Below are positions 23,779 through 32,819 of a stretch of 64,000 nt of DNA, one piece after another. The notes beneath the pieces are model-generated. The model was not told the DNA's origin. It saw only the letters and a program-made list of their open reading frames with translations, and ran no database searches. The first letter of the stretch is position 1; each line of letters opens with the position of its first letter. This stretch comes from Amblyomma americanum. Lineage: Eukaryota; Arthropoda; Arachnida; Ixodida; Ixodidae. The stretch is taken from assembly GCF_052857255.1 (NCBI RefSeq), contig NC_135507.1, forward strand, positions 72,365,721-72,429,720. Reading direction: 5' to 3'. A program made the position numbers and the translations under genes.

Positions 23779-23959
23779 TTCTACGGTTGTGCTTGTGCTT
23801 GGAACGCTCGTGCTTGGTGCGCTCGCGCTTGGAACGCGAAGAGGACGAAGTGCGTTTCTGCGGCTGGGCTTCGCGTGCCCGGTTGTTCGGCTGCGTGGCT
23901 GTAAGCTGTTTCCCTGTAAATATATTTTTCCCTTTTGGTGTGCACATCTTCACGTTACA
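23779..23959 (+). repeat. 5' LTR of intact Gypsy element
   Basis: The 181-bp repeat ends CACGTTACA. Its first bases are TTCTACGG where the 3' LTR has TGCTACGG. It contains internal repeats of a GCTTGGAACGC / GCTTGGTGCGC motif and a TAAATATATTTTT stretch that could serve as core promoter. Confidence 0.93.
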
Positions 23960-23963
23960 TTAT

Positions 23964-23975
23964 TGGTGGAGGTGC
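23964..23975 (+). other. Primer-binding site of intact Gypsy element
   Basis: TGGTGGAGGTGC lies 4 nt after the 5' LTR. It is identical to the 12-mer in the decayed Gypsy at 7473-7484. Confidence 0.75.
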
Positions 23976-24037
23976 GGGGTACAGCCACAGCAAGCACGGA
24001 ACTCCGCAGCGGTCGTCAGCTCGCCGGCTCTTCAACC

Positions 24038-25195
24038 ATGACCAGCGAAGGGGCCGCTCCGTCGGCGTCCGCCAACCCGGCGTTCATCATTGCCCATCCG
24101 AGAGGTCCTGGGACCTTCAACGGAACGGACGGCGTCGACGTGGAGGACTGGCTCGCAATGTACGAGCGCGTGAGCACACACAACAGGTGGGACCCGACCC
24201 TAAAGTTGGCCAACGTCATCTTCTACCTGACGGGCACTGCCAGGGTATGGTTCGAGACCCACGAGGATGAACTCACCAGCTGGGATCTCTGCAAGCGCAA
24301 GCTTTGTGACCTGTTTGGTAAGCCATTCGGGCGTCAGCTCGCTGCGAAGAAGGAGCTCGCATGCCGTGCACAAACGTCCACAGAGTCCTATGTATCATAC
24401 ATTCAGGACATATTAGCTCTCTGCATGAAAGTCGACGCCACTATGTCAGAGTGCGACAAAGTAGGTCACGTGCTCAAAGGCATCGCAGATGACGCCTTTA
24501 ACCTTCTTGTATACAAGGACTGCGGAACGGTTGACGCAATCATCAAGGAATGCCGCCGGTTCGAGCAAGCGAAGAGCCGCCGAATTTCTCCACAGTTCAC
24601 GCGGTTGCCGAATACGACTGCGACGTCGTCCTGTGTAGACTCGACTCCACCGAGCCGTCTGCCGACATCTGAGAGCCTGACACGACTTGTGCGCCAAGAA
24701 GTAGAGGCAATGTCCCCCGTTGCGTTTCATCCACCCGCAACAGACAGTACTCCAGCAGTATCCCTTATACAGGCTGTCGTTCGCAAAGAATTTGCCAATC
24801 TTGGGATTCAACCTGTTTGCTCAGTTAGTGCCCCATATGCTCGCCGCATGTCCCCGGAGCTCGGTTCTGAACGTGCATACTACCCTCGACGCAGCCGCAA
24901 TCCAGATGAATGGAGAACACCTGATGACAGGCCCATCTGCTTTAACTGCTCCCGAGTTGGCCACATATCTCGACACTGCCGAAGCCGTCCGTCCTCGACC
25001 TACAGCCGCTACCCGCCGGGTTCTGCATATTCCCGCCGCTCTCCCTCGCCCTCGGAAACGACCTCTTCTGGCCACCACGCTCAGACCCCGCTTACCAACC
25101 GTTCGTCGTCACCTCAGCGCCGTCGATCTCCATCGCCCCGACCTCGCCGCCCTTCGTCGCCGGCCCCATATGCCCGCTCCCGGTCGGAAAACTGA
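24038..25195 (+). CDS. gag: Gypsy Gag polyprotein
   Basis: A 385-residue protein that would form the intracellular particle and bind element RNA. The chosen ATG (24038) is the first after the primer-binding site; the frame is also open upstream through the LTR but without reason to be translated. A capsid-like region (VDVEDWLAMYERVS at about 33-46; a WFETHEDEL segment further on) is followed by one CCHC zinc knuckle, C301-x2-C-x4-H-x4-C, and an Arg/Ser/Pro-rich basic tail suited to nucleic-acid binding. The stop TGA at 25193-25195 overlaps the pol ATG (TGATG). The frame is uninterrupted. Confidence 0.9.
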   Translation: MTSEGAAPSASANPAFIIAHPRGPGTFNGTDGVDVEDWLAMYERVSTHNRWDPTLKLANVIFYLTGTARVWFETHEDELTSWDLCKRKLCDLFGKPFGRQLAAKKELACRAQTSTESYVSYIQDILALCMKVDATMSECDKVGHVLKGIADDAFNLLVYKDCGTVDAIIKECRRFEQAKSRRISPQFTRLPNTTATSSCVDSTPPSRLPTSESLTRLVRQEVEAMSPVAFHPPATDSTPAVSLIQAVVRKEFANLGIQPVCSVSAPYARRMSPELGSERAYYPRRSRNPDEWRTPDDRPICFNCSRVGHISRHCRSRPSSTYSRYPPGSAYSRRSPSPSETTSSGHHAQTPLTNRSSSPQRRRSPSPRPRRPSSPAPYARSRSEN

Positions 25196-28100
25196 TGGCT
25201 GCAGCGTCTGGGGGTGATGCTGCTCTGACGACCCGACCAGAAAACCCTCCTTTAACTCTTCATGCTCATCGGAACATCCTTAACGTCGACGTGGACGGGG
25301 TCCCTGTTACCGCTCTGATCGACACTGGAGCGCACGTCTCAGTCATGAATGCTCGTCTTCGCCGTCGCCTAAGGAAAGTGCTCACTCCTGCCCCCTCAAC
25401 TGTGGTCCGTGTTGCAGATGGCGGTATGTCTATTGTCGTCGCAATGTGTACTGCTCGTGTTTCAATAGCCGGCCGCCATACTTCTGTGCTCTTCACTGTC
25501 CTCGAACACTGCCCTCATGACATCATTCTCGGCCTTGACTTTCTCACCGACCATTCCGCCCTTATAGATTGCGCCACAAGCATCGTTCAACTCGCTCTAC
25601 CTGTTCCTTCAGAGCCACCGGATCCAATTGTTCACCGACTGTGCACCGCCGACTTTGTCCGCCTGGACCCCGATGCCGCCACTTATGTCCGTTTCTCCTC
25701 TGTCCCGCCAGTTCCCGATGGTGACTACATCATTACTCCGGTTCCTGATGTGCCCTTTACACGCAGTGTTGCCCTTGCGCATACAGTTGTCACCATGTCG
25801 GCAAATCAAGCGTCCCTTCCGGTTCTCAACTTTGCCTCTTACGTTCAGCCGCTCCCACAAGGTATGTCGCTCGCCACGCTGTGCCCTGCAGCCGAATGCG
25901 TCGCATCGACGGTGAGAAGCGTCCCACCCTCGTCGAACTGCCGCGACTCTGACGTCCCACCGCCTGATGAATATGCAAAATTGATTGCTCCTGACCTCTT
26001 ACCAGGGCAAGCTCACGACCTTCGGTATCTTCTGTCGTCTTTTCGCGACATCTTTGACTTCGATGACCGCCCTTTGGCTCGAACATCTGTGGTCACGCAT
26101 CGCATCAACACCGGTGACGCAGCTCCTATTCACAGACGACCCTACAGAGTGTCCAGTACAGAACGCACCATCATACAGCAAGAGGTGGACAAGATGCTCA
26201 GAAAAGACATCATAGAGCCCTCGTCGAGCCCTTGGGCCTCACCAGTTGTGCTGGTTAAAAAGAAGGACGGCAGCTGGCGCTTTTGTGTTGATTACCGGCA
26301 CCTAAACAACATAACAAAAAAAGACGTCTATCCACTCCCAAGAATAGACGATGCTTTGGACTGCCTTCACGGAGCCAAATTTTTCTCTTCAATTGACCTT
26401 CGGTCCGGGTATTGGCAAATCTCTGTTGATGACAATGACCGCGAAAAGACGGCATTCGTCACACCGGACGGCTTATATCAGTTTAAAGTTATGCCATTCG
26501 GTCTCTGTAATGCGCCAGCTACCTTCGAAAGAATGATGGACTCCTTGCTTCGCGGCTTTAAATGGTCCACATGTCTATGTTACCTCGACGATGTTGTGGT
26601 TTTTTCGCCCACGTTTACCACGCACCTCGAAAGACTGGCGAGCATTCTTTCTGTCTTCCGTAGAGCCGGGCTGCAGCTCAATTCGTCGAAATGTCAATTC
26701 GGTCGCCGCCAACTCACTATTCTCGGACATCTAGTCGACGCTTCTGGTGTCCGCCCGGATCCTGTTAAAGTTAAAGCCGTCAAGGACTTCCCTATTCCCC
26801 AGTCGTCTACGGATGTGCGCAGCTTCGTCGGCCTCTGCTCGTACTTCCGCCGTTTCATCAAAAATTTTGCCGGCACCGCTCGCCCCCTGACCGACCTTCT
26901 AAAGAAAGACACCCCTTTTACCTGGGGCCCTGCCCAAGAGGAGGCCTTTTCTTCGCTAGTCGACTTACTCACCTCCCCACCTATTCTGGCCCATTTTGAT
27001 CCGTCGGCTCCGACTGAAGTTCGCACAGACGCCTGCGGTTATGGGATTGGCGCCGTGCTAGCCCAACGTCACCAAGGGCAAGAACGCGTTATTGCATATG
27101 CCAGCCGCCTCCTTTCTACAGCTGAGCGAAATTACTCAATTACAGAGCGCGAGTGTCTAGCTCTTGTTTGGGCTGTAGCTAAGTTCCGACCGTACCTGTT
27201 TGGCCGTCCATTCTCCGTAGTGACCGATCACCACGCCCTTTGTTGGCTGTCTTCACTGAAAGACCCCACAGGCCGGCTCGGACGTTGGACGTTGCGCCTC
27301 CAAGAGTATTCTTACACTGTTCATTACAAGTCAGGGCGTCTCCATCAAGACGCCGACTGCCTGTCTCGGCACCCTGTAGAGCCGCCTGATCCTGGAGACA
27401 ACGACCTCGGCCCGTGCCTCTTCGCTACCTCCGATCTGGTTAACATCGCGGACGAGCAGCGACAAGACTCTTCCTTGCGTATTCTCATTGATCGCCTCAA
27501 CTGTGCCAGCCGAGATCCTTCATTGCAACTGTTCGTCATTCAGGATGGCGTCCTATACCGCCGCAACCTTCGTCCTGACGGACCTCCGCTCCTGCTAGTC
27601 GTTCCCCACCGTCTCCGTTCATCTGTCCTAGCGGAACTACACGACCTACCGACCGCAGGCCACCTCGGCGTCTCCCGCACATACGATCGGGTCCGACGCC
27701 GCTTCTTTTGGCCTGGTCTGTACCGCTCTGTTCGGCGTTACGTTGCCTCCTGCGACCTCTGTCAACGCAGGAAGAGACCATCAACGTTGCCTGCTGGCCT
27801 TCTACAGCCTATGGACGTACCTCTCGAACCATTCTACCGTGTTGGACTCGACCTTCTCGGACCTTTTCCGACGTCCTGCTCCGGCAACCGTTGGATTGCT
27901 GTCGCGACCGACTATGCGACCCGGTACGCTATCACGCGTGCGTTACCAACAAGTTGCGCAACCGATGTCGCCGACTTCCTATTGCAGAACGTAATCCTTC
28001 ACCACGGCGCTCCACACCAATTGCTGACGGACCGCGGCCGCTACTTTTTGTCCCGAGTAGTTGACGATATCCTCCGGTCCTGTGGCACGCAGCATAAGCT

Positions 28101-28698
28101 CACTACAGCTTACCATCCCCAGACGAACGGGCTTACCGAGCGCCTCAACAGGACTCTGACCGATATGCTATCCATGTATGTCTCGCCCGACCACCGCGAT
28201 TGGGACGTTGCCTTGCCTTATGTAACATTTGCTTATAATTCGTCGCGGCATGATACCACCGGCTATTCTCCTTTCTACCTTCTGTTTGGTCGGCATCCTG
28301 CGCTGCCATTGGATACATTACTACCGAGTTCTACTGCCTCGACCTCAGAGTATGCACGTGACGCCATCTCCCGAGCAACTATGGCCCGTGAAATCGCCCG
28401 AGACCGGCTCACCGCATCTCAGACCTACCAGAAGTCAGTTTACGACCGCCGGCATCGCCCAGTACACTATCCGCCGGGCTCACTCGTCCTCCTTTGGTCT
28501 CCTTCTCGCCGTGTAGGTCTCTCTGAGAAACTTCTACGTCAGTACAGTGGCCCTTATCGAGTTCTCCGTCAGGTGACCGACGTGACCTACGAGATTACAC
28601 CTCTTCATGCTCCGACGTCGTCCACTAGCCCTTTGACTGACGTCGTTCATGTAGTCCGTCTCAAACCGTACCACACGCCTGCTACATCATCCACTTAG
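25195..28698 (+). CDS. pol: Gypsy Pol polyprotein (protease, RT, RNase H, integrase)
   Basis: An intact 1167-residue polyprotein. Aspartic protease: IDTGAH with Asp43 and ILGLDF at 111-116. Reverse transcriptase: about 320-520, with catalytic YLDD at 463-466. RNase H: about 600-725, with Asp612, Glu653 and Asp678. Integrase: zinc finger His816, His823, Cys853 and Cys856; catalytic Asp886, Asp946 and Glu982 (D-35-E); a GPYRV module near the C-terminus; no chromodomain seen. All listed catalytic residues are present. Pol is in the -1 frame relative to gag and starts with an ATG overlapping the gag stop, so expression could use re-initiation or -1 frameshifting in the preceding CGGAAAACT. Confidence 0.95.
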   Translation: MAAASGGDAALTTRPENPPLTLHAHRNILNVDVDGVPVTALIDTGAHVSVMNARLRRRLRKVLTPAPSTVVRVADGGMSIVVAMCTARVSIAGRHTSVLFTVLEHCPHDIILGLDFLTDHSALIDCATSIVQLALPVPSEPPDPIVHRLCTADFVRLDPDAATYVRFSSVPPVPDGDYIITPVPDVPFTRSVALAHTVVTMSANQASLPVLNFASYVQPLPQGMSLATLCPAAECVASTVRSVPPSSNCRDSDVPPPDEYAKLIAPDLLPGQAHDLRYLLSSFRDIFDFDDRPLARTSVVTHRINTGDAAPIHRRPYRVSSTERTIIQQEVDKMLRKDIIEPSSSPWASPVVLVKKKDGSWRFCVDYRHLNNITKKDVYPLPRIDDALDCLHGAKFFSSIDLRSGYWQISVDDNDREKTAFVTPDGLYQFKVMPFGLCNAPATFERMMDSLLRGFKWSTCLCYLDDVVVFSPTFTTHLERLASILSVFRRAGLQLNSSKCQFGRRQLTILGHLVDASGVRPDPVKVKAVKDFPIPQSSTDVRSFVGLCSYFRRFIKNFAGTARPLTDLLKKDTPFTWGPAQEEAFSSLVDLLTSPPILAHFDPSAPTEVRTDACGYGIGAVLAQRHQGQERVIAYASRLLSTAERNYSITERECLALVWAVAKFRPYLFGRPFSVVTDHHALCWLSSLKDPTGRLGRWTLRLQEYSYTVHYKSGRLHQDADCLSRHPVEPPDPGDNDLGPCLFATSDLVNIADEQRQDSSLRILIDRLNCASRDPSLQLFVIQDGVLYRRNLRPDGPPLLLVVPHRLRSSVLAELHDLPTAGHLGVSRTYDRVRRRFFWPGLYRSVRRYVASCDLCQRRKRPSTLPAGLLQPMDVPLEPFYRVGLDLLGPFPTSCSGNRWIAVATDYATRYAITRALPTSCATDVADFLLQNVILHHGAPHQLLTDRGRYFLSRVVDDILRSCGTQHKLTTAYHPQTNGLTERLNRTLTDMLSMYVSPDHRDWDVALPYVTFAYNSSRHDTTGYSPFYLLFGRHPALPLDTLLPSSTASTSEYARDAISRATMAREIARDRLTASQTYQKSVYDRRHRPVHYPPGSLVLLWSPSRRVGLSEKLLRQYSGPYRVLRQVTDVTYEITPLHAPTSSTSPLTDVVHVVRLKPYHTPATSST

Positions 28699-28730
28699 CA
28701 CCGGGACGGTGCTTTTGCCGCCGGGAGTTA

Positions 28731-28911
28731 TGCTACGGTTGTGCTTGTGCTTGGAACGCTCGTGCTTGGTGCGCTCGCGCTTGGAACGCGAAGAGGACGA
28801 AGTGCGTTTCTGCGGCTGGGCTTCGCGTGCCCGGTTGTTCGGCTGCGTGGCTGTAAGCTGTTTCCCTGTAAATATATTTTTCCCTTTTGGTGTGCACATC
28901 TTCACGTTACA
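28731..28911 (+). repeat. 3' LTR of intact Gypsy element
   Basis: The 181-bp repeat TGCTACGG...CACGTTACA is identical to the 5' LTR apart from base 2. A modest purine-rich CCGGGAGTTA precedes it as a possible polypurine tract. The ATAC duplication follows. Confidence 0.93.
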
Positions 28912-29107
28912 ATACTTCCCCCGGCCTGGTGCTCGGCTCTTCTGGGTGAAATACTTGGGAAATGGTCTTCGACCAAACAGTTGTGCTGAAGGGCAAGATA
29001 TTCATTCCGCGTCGAGCAACGCTAGTTGCGCCTCACGCGGTAAAAGACCACTTGTGGCCCTTTCTAGCTGTGGCCTTTTCAATGAAGCGAACGTCGCTCT
29101 ATTAGCG
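28912..29107 (+). repeat. Right end of block A (SINE remainder)
   Basis: Sequence interrupted by the Gypsy element resumes here and matches 60221-60424. Homology ends at CTATTAGCGTG, exactly where block B is interrupted by a minus-strand LINE, so the true right boundary of the duplication may lie further on in B, beyond the window. Confidence 0.75.
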
Positions 29108-29443
29108 TGCGCGGTTGCATTGCGCACCAAGGGCTCCGGCCACTGATCAGAATAAAGGGTACGCTTAATTCCGTTTACTGCGAAGTTATTAATCAATAAG
29201 AGTGCTGTAGAAGACATTATAAGAACAAGAAATAACTGCGCAAAAAGGACGGGATAAGATGAAAAGCACACGGGACGAGAGCGCAGACTAACAAGTGGTT
29301 TATTCCACGAAGGCCTCCTTGTTTCAACAACAAAGCGCATGCACACCAACACACAAAGAGGAAAAAACCCTAATCATCTCGTCAACCCGAGAGAATCCAA
29401 CGCTTTGCGGTACAAGTGAATGGACGCACCACTAACACATTTG
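29108..29443 (-). other. Penelope-like 3' flank, no gene
   Basis: Non-coding sequence lies downstream of the GIY-YIG frame in its orientation. Nothing else is recognised. Confidence 0.35.
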
Positions 29444-29800
29444 TCAGGCCCTTGTCTCGAGATTTCCAAGGCTACGACAATTTCGCGTCTTTCTTTTCCC
29501 TGGAGAGTCCGATAACCTTAGTCCTGCCGAAAAGGGAGTGCATTCATTGTCATCATGCTTGCAAATCTTACAATGCTTAGGCAGATGCTGGCCCCGTGAA
29601 TCAGCTAAGGGATTTGAACGATGGAGTAATATAAAGTTGATACTATGGCCCGTTTGCCCGATATAAACTTTACAGCAGGTCAGCGGAATCTGATAGATTA
29701 CATTCGATCTACAGTGCACAAGCTTGTTCCTGTGGTTAGGGCTCAAAGAGACCTTCTTCCTTTTCGTTCTGGTTGGTCCGTTCCGTAATCCGTGCTTCAT
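29444..29800 (-). pseudogene. Penelope-like element GIY-YIG endonuclease remnant
   Basis: A minus-strand frame of 118 codons contains NVIYQIPL and KVYIGQTGHSIN, a GIY-YIG nuclease core, followed by HRSN and HLPKHCKICKHDDNECTPF. This cysteine/histidine-bearing layout is typical of the C-terminal endonuclease of Penelope-like retroelements, where it nicks target DNA. The reverse transcriptase that should precede it is absent or beyond recognition, so this is a fragment. Confidence 0.7.
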
Positions 29801-29854
29801 ATTTCAGCAGGAGAGAAGTCCTATCCTTACATGCGGGTGTAACAACGTTTTAAA

Positions 29855-30130
29855 TTACGTCTTGTCAGGCCAACAGAGTCTCTTAAAACAAACGGTATTT
29901 CCAACACAATCAAAATAAAAGGCCAGCTCCGCAGAAAGGAATTCGGGAGTGTGGAGCGTGGAGAAGATAGCGAGCGTGGCCATGAAAGGCTGTGCGTCCA
30001 GGTGGGACAGGTGGCTTGGTATGACTAAAGCCCCTTGATAAACTTTTCTAAGGACATTAGGTATGACTGGCTGCGTTGACCTGAAAAACTCAGATAAGGG
30101 ATTAGTAAACATGGCGGAACGAAATACCGA
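29855..30130 (-). repeat. Inverted partner of repeat at 31815-31985
   Basis: On the minus strand, CCCTTATCTGAGTTTTTCAG and the following GACGCACAGCCTTTCATGGCC and CTCCACGCTCCACAC match a plus-strand stretch at about 31815-31985, with an internal length difference. It lies just upstream of the GIY-YIG frame and is probably Penelope-associated sequence. Confidence 0.55.
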
Positions 30131-30329
30131 AAAACAAAAGAAGAAAATAGTCCGCCAACACTGCCTCAGGGGTGGATTTACCAGCGCTAGTTACGGGATC
30201 TTCAAGACTTTACATCGGTGTGCTCAGCAACTGTGGAGAAGACCAAATCCTTATTTATGGTGGGGACATCTTTTGAGGTATCTCTTGCTGACGCCCGATA
30301 AATTTGAGTGTCGCTATATTTGGGGTTTT

Positions 30330-30870
30330 ATTTATTTTATTTATTTCAGGAACCTGCAGCGCCCGAAGGCATTTTTTCAGGGTAGGAAACAATGACTTCT
30401 ACTACTTTAGCCGAAAGTACCACAGGATAACAAAAATACAATGACACAGCTAATAATGAATAAGGAAATGCATGGAGTGAAGGAGGACAACCAAGCTCCA
30501 CAAATCCAATGACACTAATGAAATCAAAGACGCGCGCAAGGGAACTGCGCGCCAGTCACACGTCAGATAAGAATGCACGGAACTGATCTTTGGTGCTGCA
30601 CTCAGTGACGCCAGCTGCCAGCCGCCAGCCTGTTCCACGCATTGATCGTCCGTGGAAAAAGCGGGGTTTTGTAAATATCGGTGCTACATTTCATCACTGG
30701 GATCTTCCACTGATGATCAAGTCGTCTAGAAAAAAAAGTGAGGTCGAAGCACGTACCGGTCTTTGTCAATGTTCAGCTTTCCAATATAGATGCGATGCAT
30801 GATTTGTAACCTCAAATGTTTCCTACGGTTAGCAAAAGATCCCCAAACAAGGTGCTTTTTTAGAGACGTA
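30330..30870 (-). pseudogene. LINE ORF2 C-terminus and A-rich tail (CR1/Jockey-like)
   Basis: On the minus strand the peptide YVLRPHFFSRRLDHQWKIPV and a later FPRTINAWNRL resemble the extreme C-terminus of Jockey/CR1-type ORF2. After the stop, a 3' UTR leads to an AATAAATAAAATAAATAAAA tail at about 30330-30350. It is a short 3' fragment with no polymerase domain. Confidence 0.5.
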
Positions 30871-31289
30871 ACATTAGCTGAGAAGCTTTGATTATTGGAC
30901 AGAAATCACGCAGCATTATTCTGGACCCGCTCTAGCACGTCACTTAAGTGAGCAAACTGGGGGGTTCATACAGGACATTAATATTCAACAATTGGTCGTT
31001 TGTAAGTGAAATACAGGAGTTGTTTGACATTAGTCTGTGCTTTATTGAAATGGCGCCATTTGGGCCCCCAACTATACAAAAGCCCAGTAAGCTTCTTGGG
31101 ACGATTGTCGGTGAGCTGGCAGTATGACCGCGGAGGAAGTGTTGGATATATTGTTTTCGAGCTCTGTTTGCCACTCGTTGGTCCATGAGTTCACTGAGTG
31201 TACTCACTGAACTCATCGACGAACGGGTGGCAAACAAACTGAATACATATTCTAATTAATGAAAGGATCGATGCGCTCCCAAACGCGCG

Positions 31290-32240
31290 TCAATGGTCCC
31301 GTCAATAATGAACGCTTTTCCCAGACGAAGTCACGTCCTCTTGTCGGAACGTTGGCAAGCACCCTGAAGTTTTCTACACCTTTGTTCACTTTCGCAGCAC
31401 ATGTGCAGGATGCAAGGGGGATGGTAATAACAGGATAAGATACACTTCAGTTTCATGTAAATGTTAGGGAATTTTTATTATTATCATAACAATGTAACGA
31501 AAAGATGTTGCTAGCCGCGGCATCTGCCATCGAAACCTGGAGCACCTCAGTTGCGGCTGGCGGGAATAAAATGACAGGGAGAGGATGTGGGTGTGGATTT
31601 TGAGTTATAGCGTTGCTGAGCGCGTCGACTCTTCATTCATGGGAATGTTTATTCAATTTGCTTTTCCCTATGTTCAATTTAACTTGAGCTTGTGCCCTAC
31701 TCCTCGTGCCGCCACTTCTCCGGAACACATCTTCGGGACTCCTTTCCACTCCTTTCGTGCTTTCTCTGAACTCACCCTCTTGTGTTCTCTTTTAACTTTA
31801 TTATGTTTCTCGGTATTTTGTTCTGCCATGCTGACTAACCCCTTATCTGAGTTTTCAGATCATCGCAGCCACTCATACGAAGCTATCTGTCGCAGCTGGA
31901 GACGCAGCCTTTCAAGGCCACTATGGCTATCTCTCTACGCTCCACACCCCAGCATTCCTTTGGGCTGAGCTTGACTTTTTCTCAACCGGTGAATCATTTT
32001 TGGCAGCCATAATGTCTGGGGAAGTTTCACATGCCCCACCCTACACTCCATTCCACCTTCACACCCTCCTCCTCCTCACTGGTTCTTCCAACTCGGAGTG
32101 ATGACCATAGTTAAATCCCGTCAATGATGAATGTTTTGCCCAGACGAAGTCGTGTCCTCTTGTCGGAACGTTAGCAAACACCCGTAAGTTTCCCCTTCTG
32201 TTCTTCACTTTCGCAGTACATATACAAGATGCAACGTAGA
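31290..32240 (+). repeat. Penelope-type terminal repeat remnants (two units)
   Basis: The phrase CCCAGACGAAGTC...GTCCTCTTGTCGG, then AACGTTRGCAA, occurs at about 31318-31356 and 32140-32178, each followed by CTTTCGCAG. The spacing CNGACGA, hairpin, GGAAC recalls a degenerate hammerhead core as found in Penelope-like terminal repeats, different in sequence from the family at 13314. No coding gene is present. Confidence 0.4.
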
Positions 32241-32499
32241 TGGAAAAACATGATCAGTTATATGCCAAAAAGCAGAATGTAGAACTTTATAAAGCTGTAA
32301 AATAAAGATCAATAAGCAATAGTTCTATGATAACTCAAGAGGTTCTACTCTTTCAACCGAGATCAAGGTGTCTTAGAACGCGAATATACATAAGGAAATC
32401 TAGGCTACAAGTTGACACGTAAGTAATGCGTGGTACATCAATAGAAAGAATTGAACTCTTTGTACAGGAATGCGGCGGTATCTTCTGGATTCTCTGGTG

Positions 32500-32620
32500 C
32501 TGTCTAGACGCAGCCTTATATATGGGGCCGCGGACTCGTCGAACCGCCAAGTGGCAGCTTTTTTTGAGTAGCCCCATCATCTTTTGCACCTGATGGAAAA
32601 TAAAGATATGATTTGATTTG
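32500..32620 (+). repeat. CR1-like LINE 3' tail
   Basis: CGGACTCGTCGAACCGCCAAGTGG, a T run, then AATAAAGATATGATTTGATTTG resembles the 3' end of the CR1-like LINE at 58735-58848 in layout (short hairpin-like GC part, T run, AATAAAG tail). No ORF remains. Confidence 0.45.
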
Positions 32621-32819
32621 AATGCGGCCACTCTTCCCGAGGCGCCAGGGTTTAGAGACAACAATGGTCAGGTGAATGGATCTGCGCTACAAGTTAGCAA
32701 AATGGGATTGGGAGATTAGCGGCTCAAAAGCATGGGAGACGACATCAGCTTGGAACAGCAGGATTAGGGACTGTACTTTGAAAAAAAATGGCGAACTTGC
32801 AGACCTACGTCTTAAAAAA

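Larger units (their letters stand above)
23779..28911 (+). mobile_element. Intact, young Ty3/Gypsy LTR retrotransposon
   Basis: A 5133-bp element has 181-bp LTRs (23779-23959 and 28731-28911) that differ only at the second base. A 4-bp target duplication ATAC (23775-23778 and 28912-28915) flanks it, and block B has the empty site CACAATACTTCCCCC at about 60220. A tRNA primer-binding site follows the 5' LTR, and gag and pol are both fully open. Near-identical LTRs, intact frames and absence from the paralogous block all say the insertion is recent. Mobility itself cannot be judged from sequence. Confidence 0.96.
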
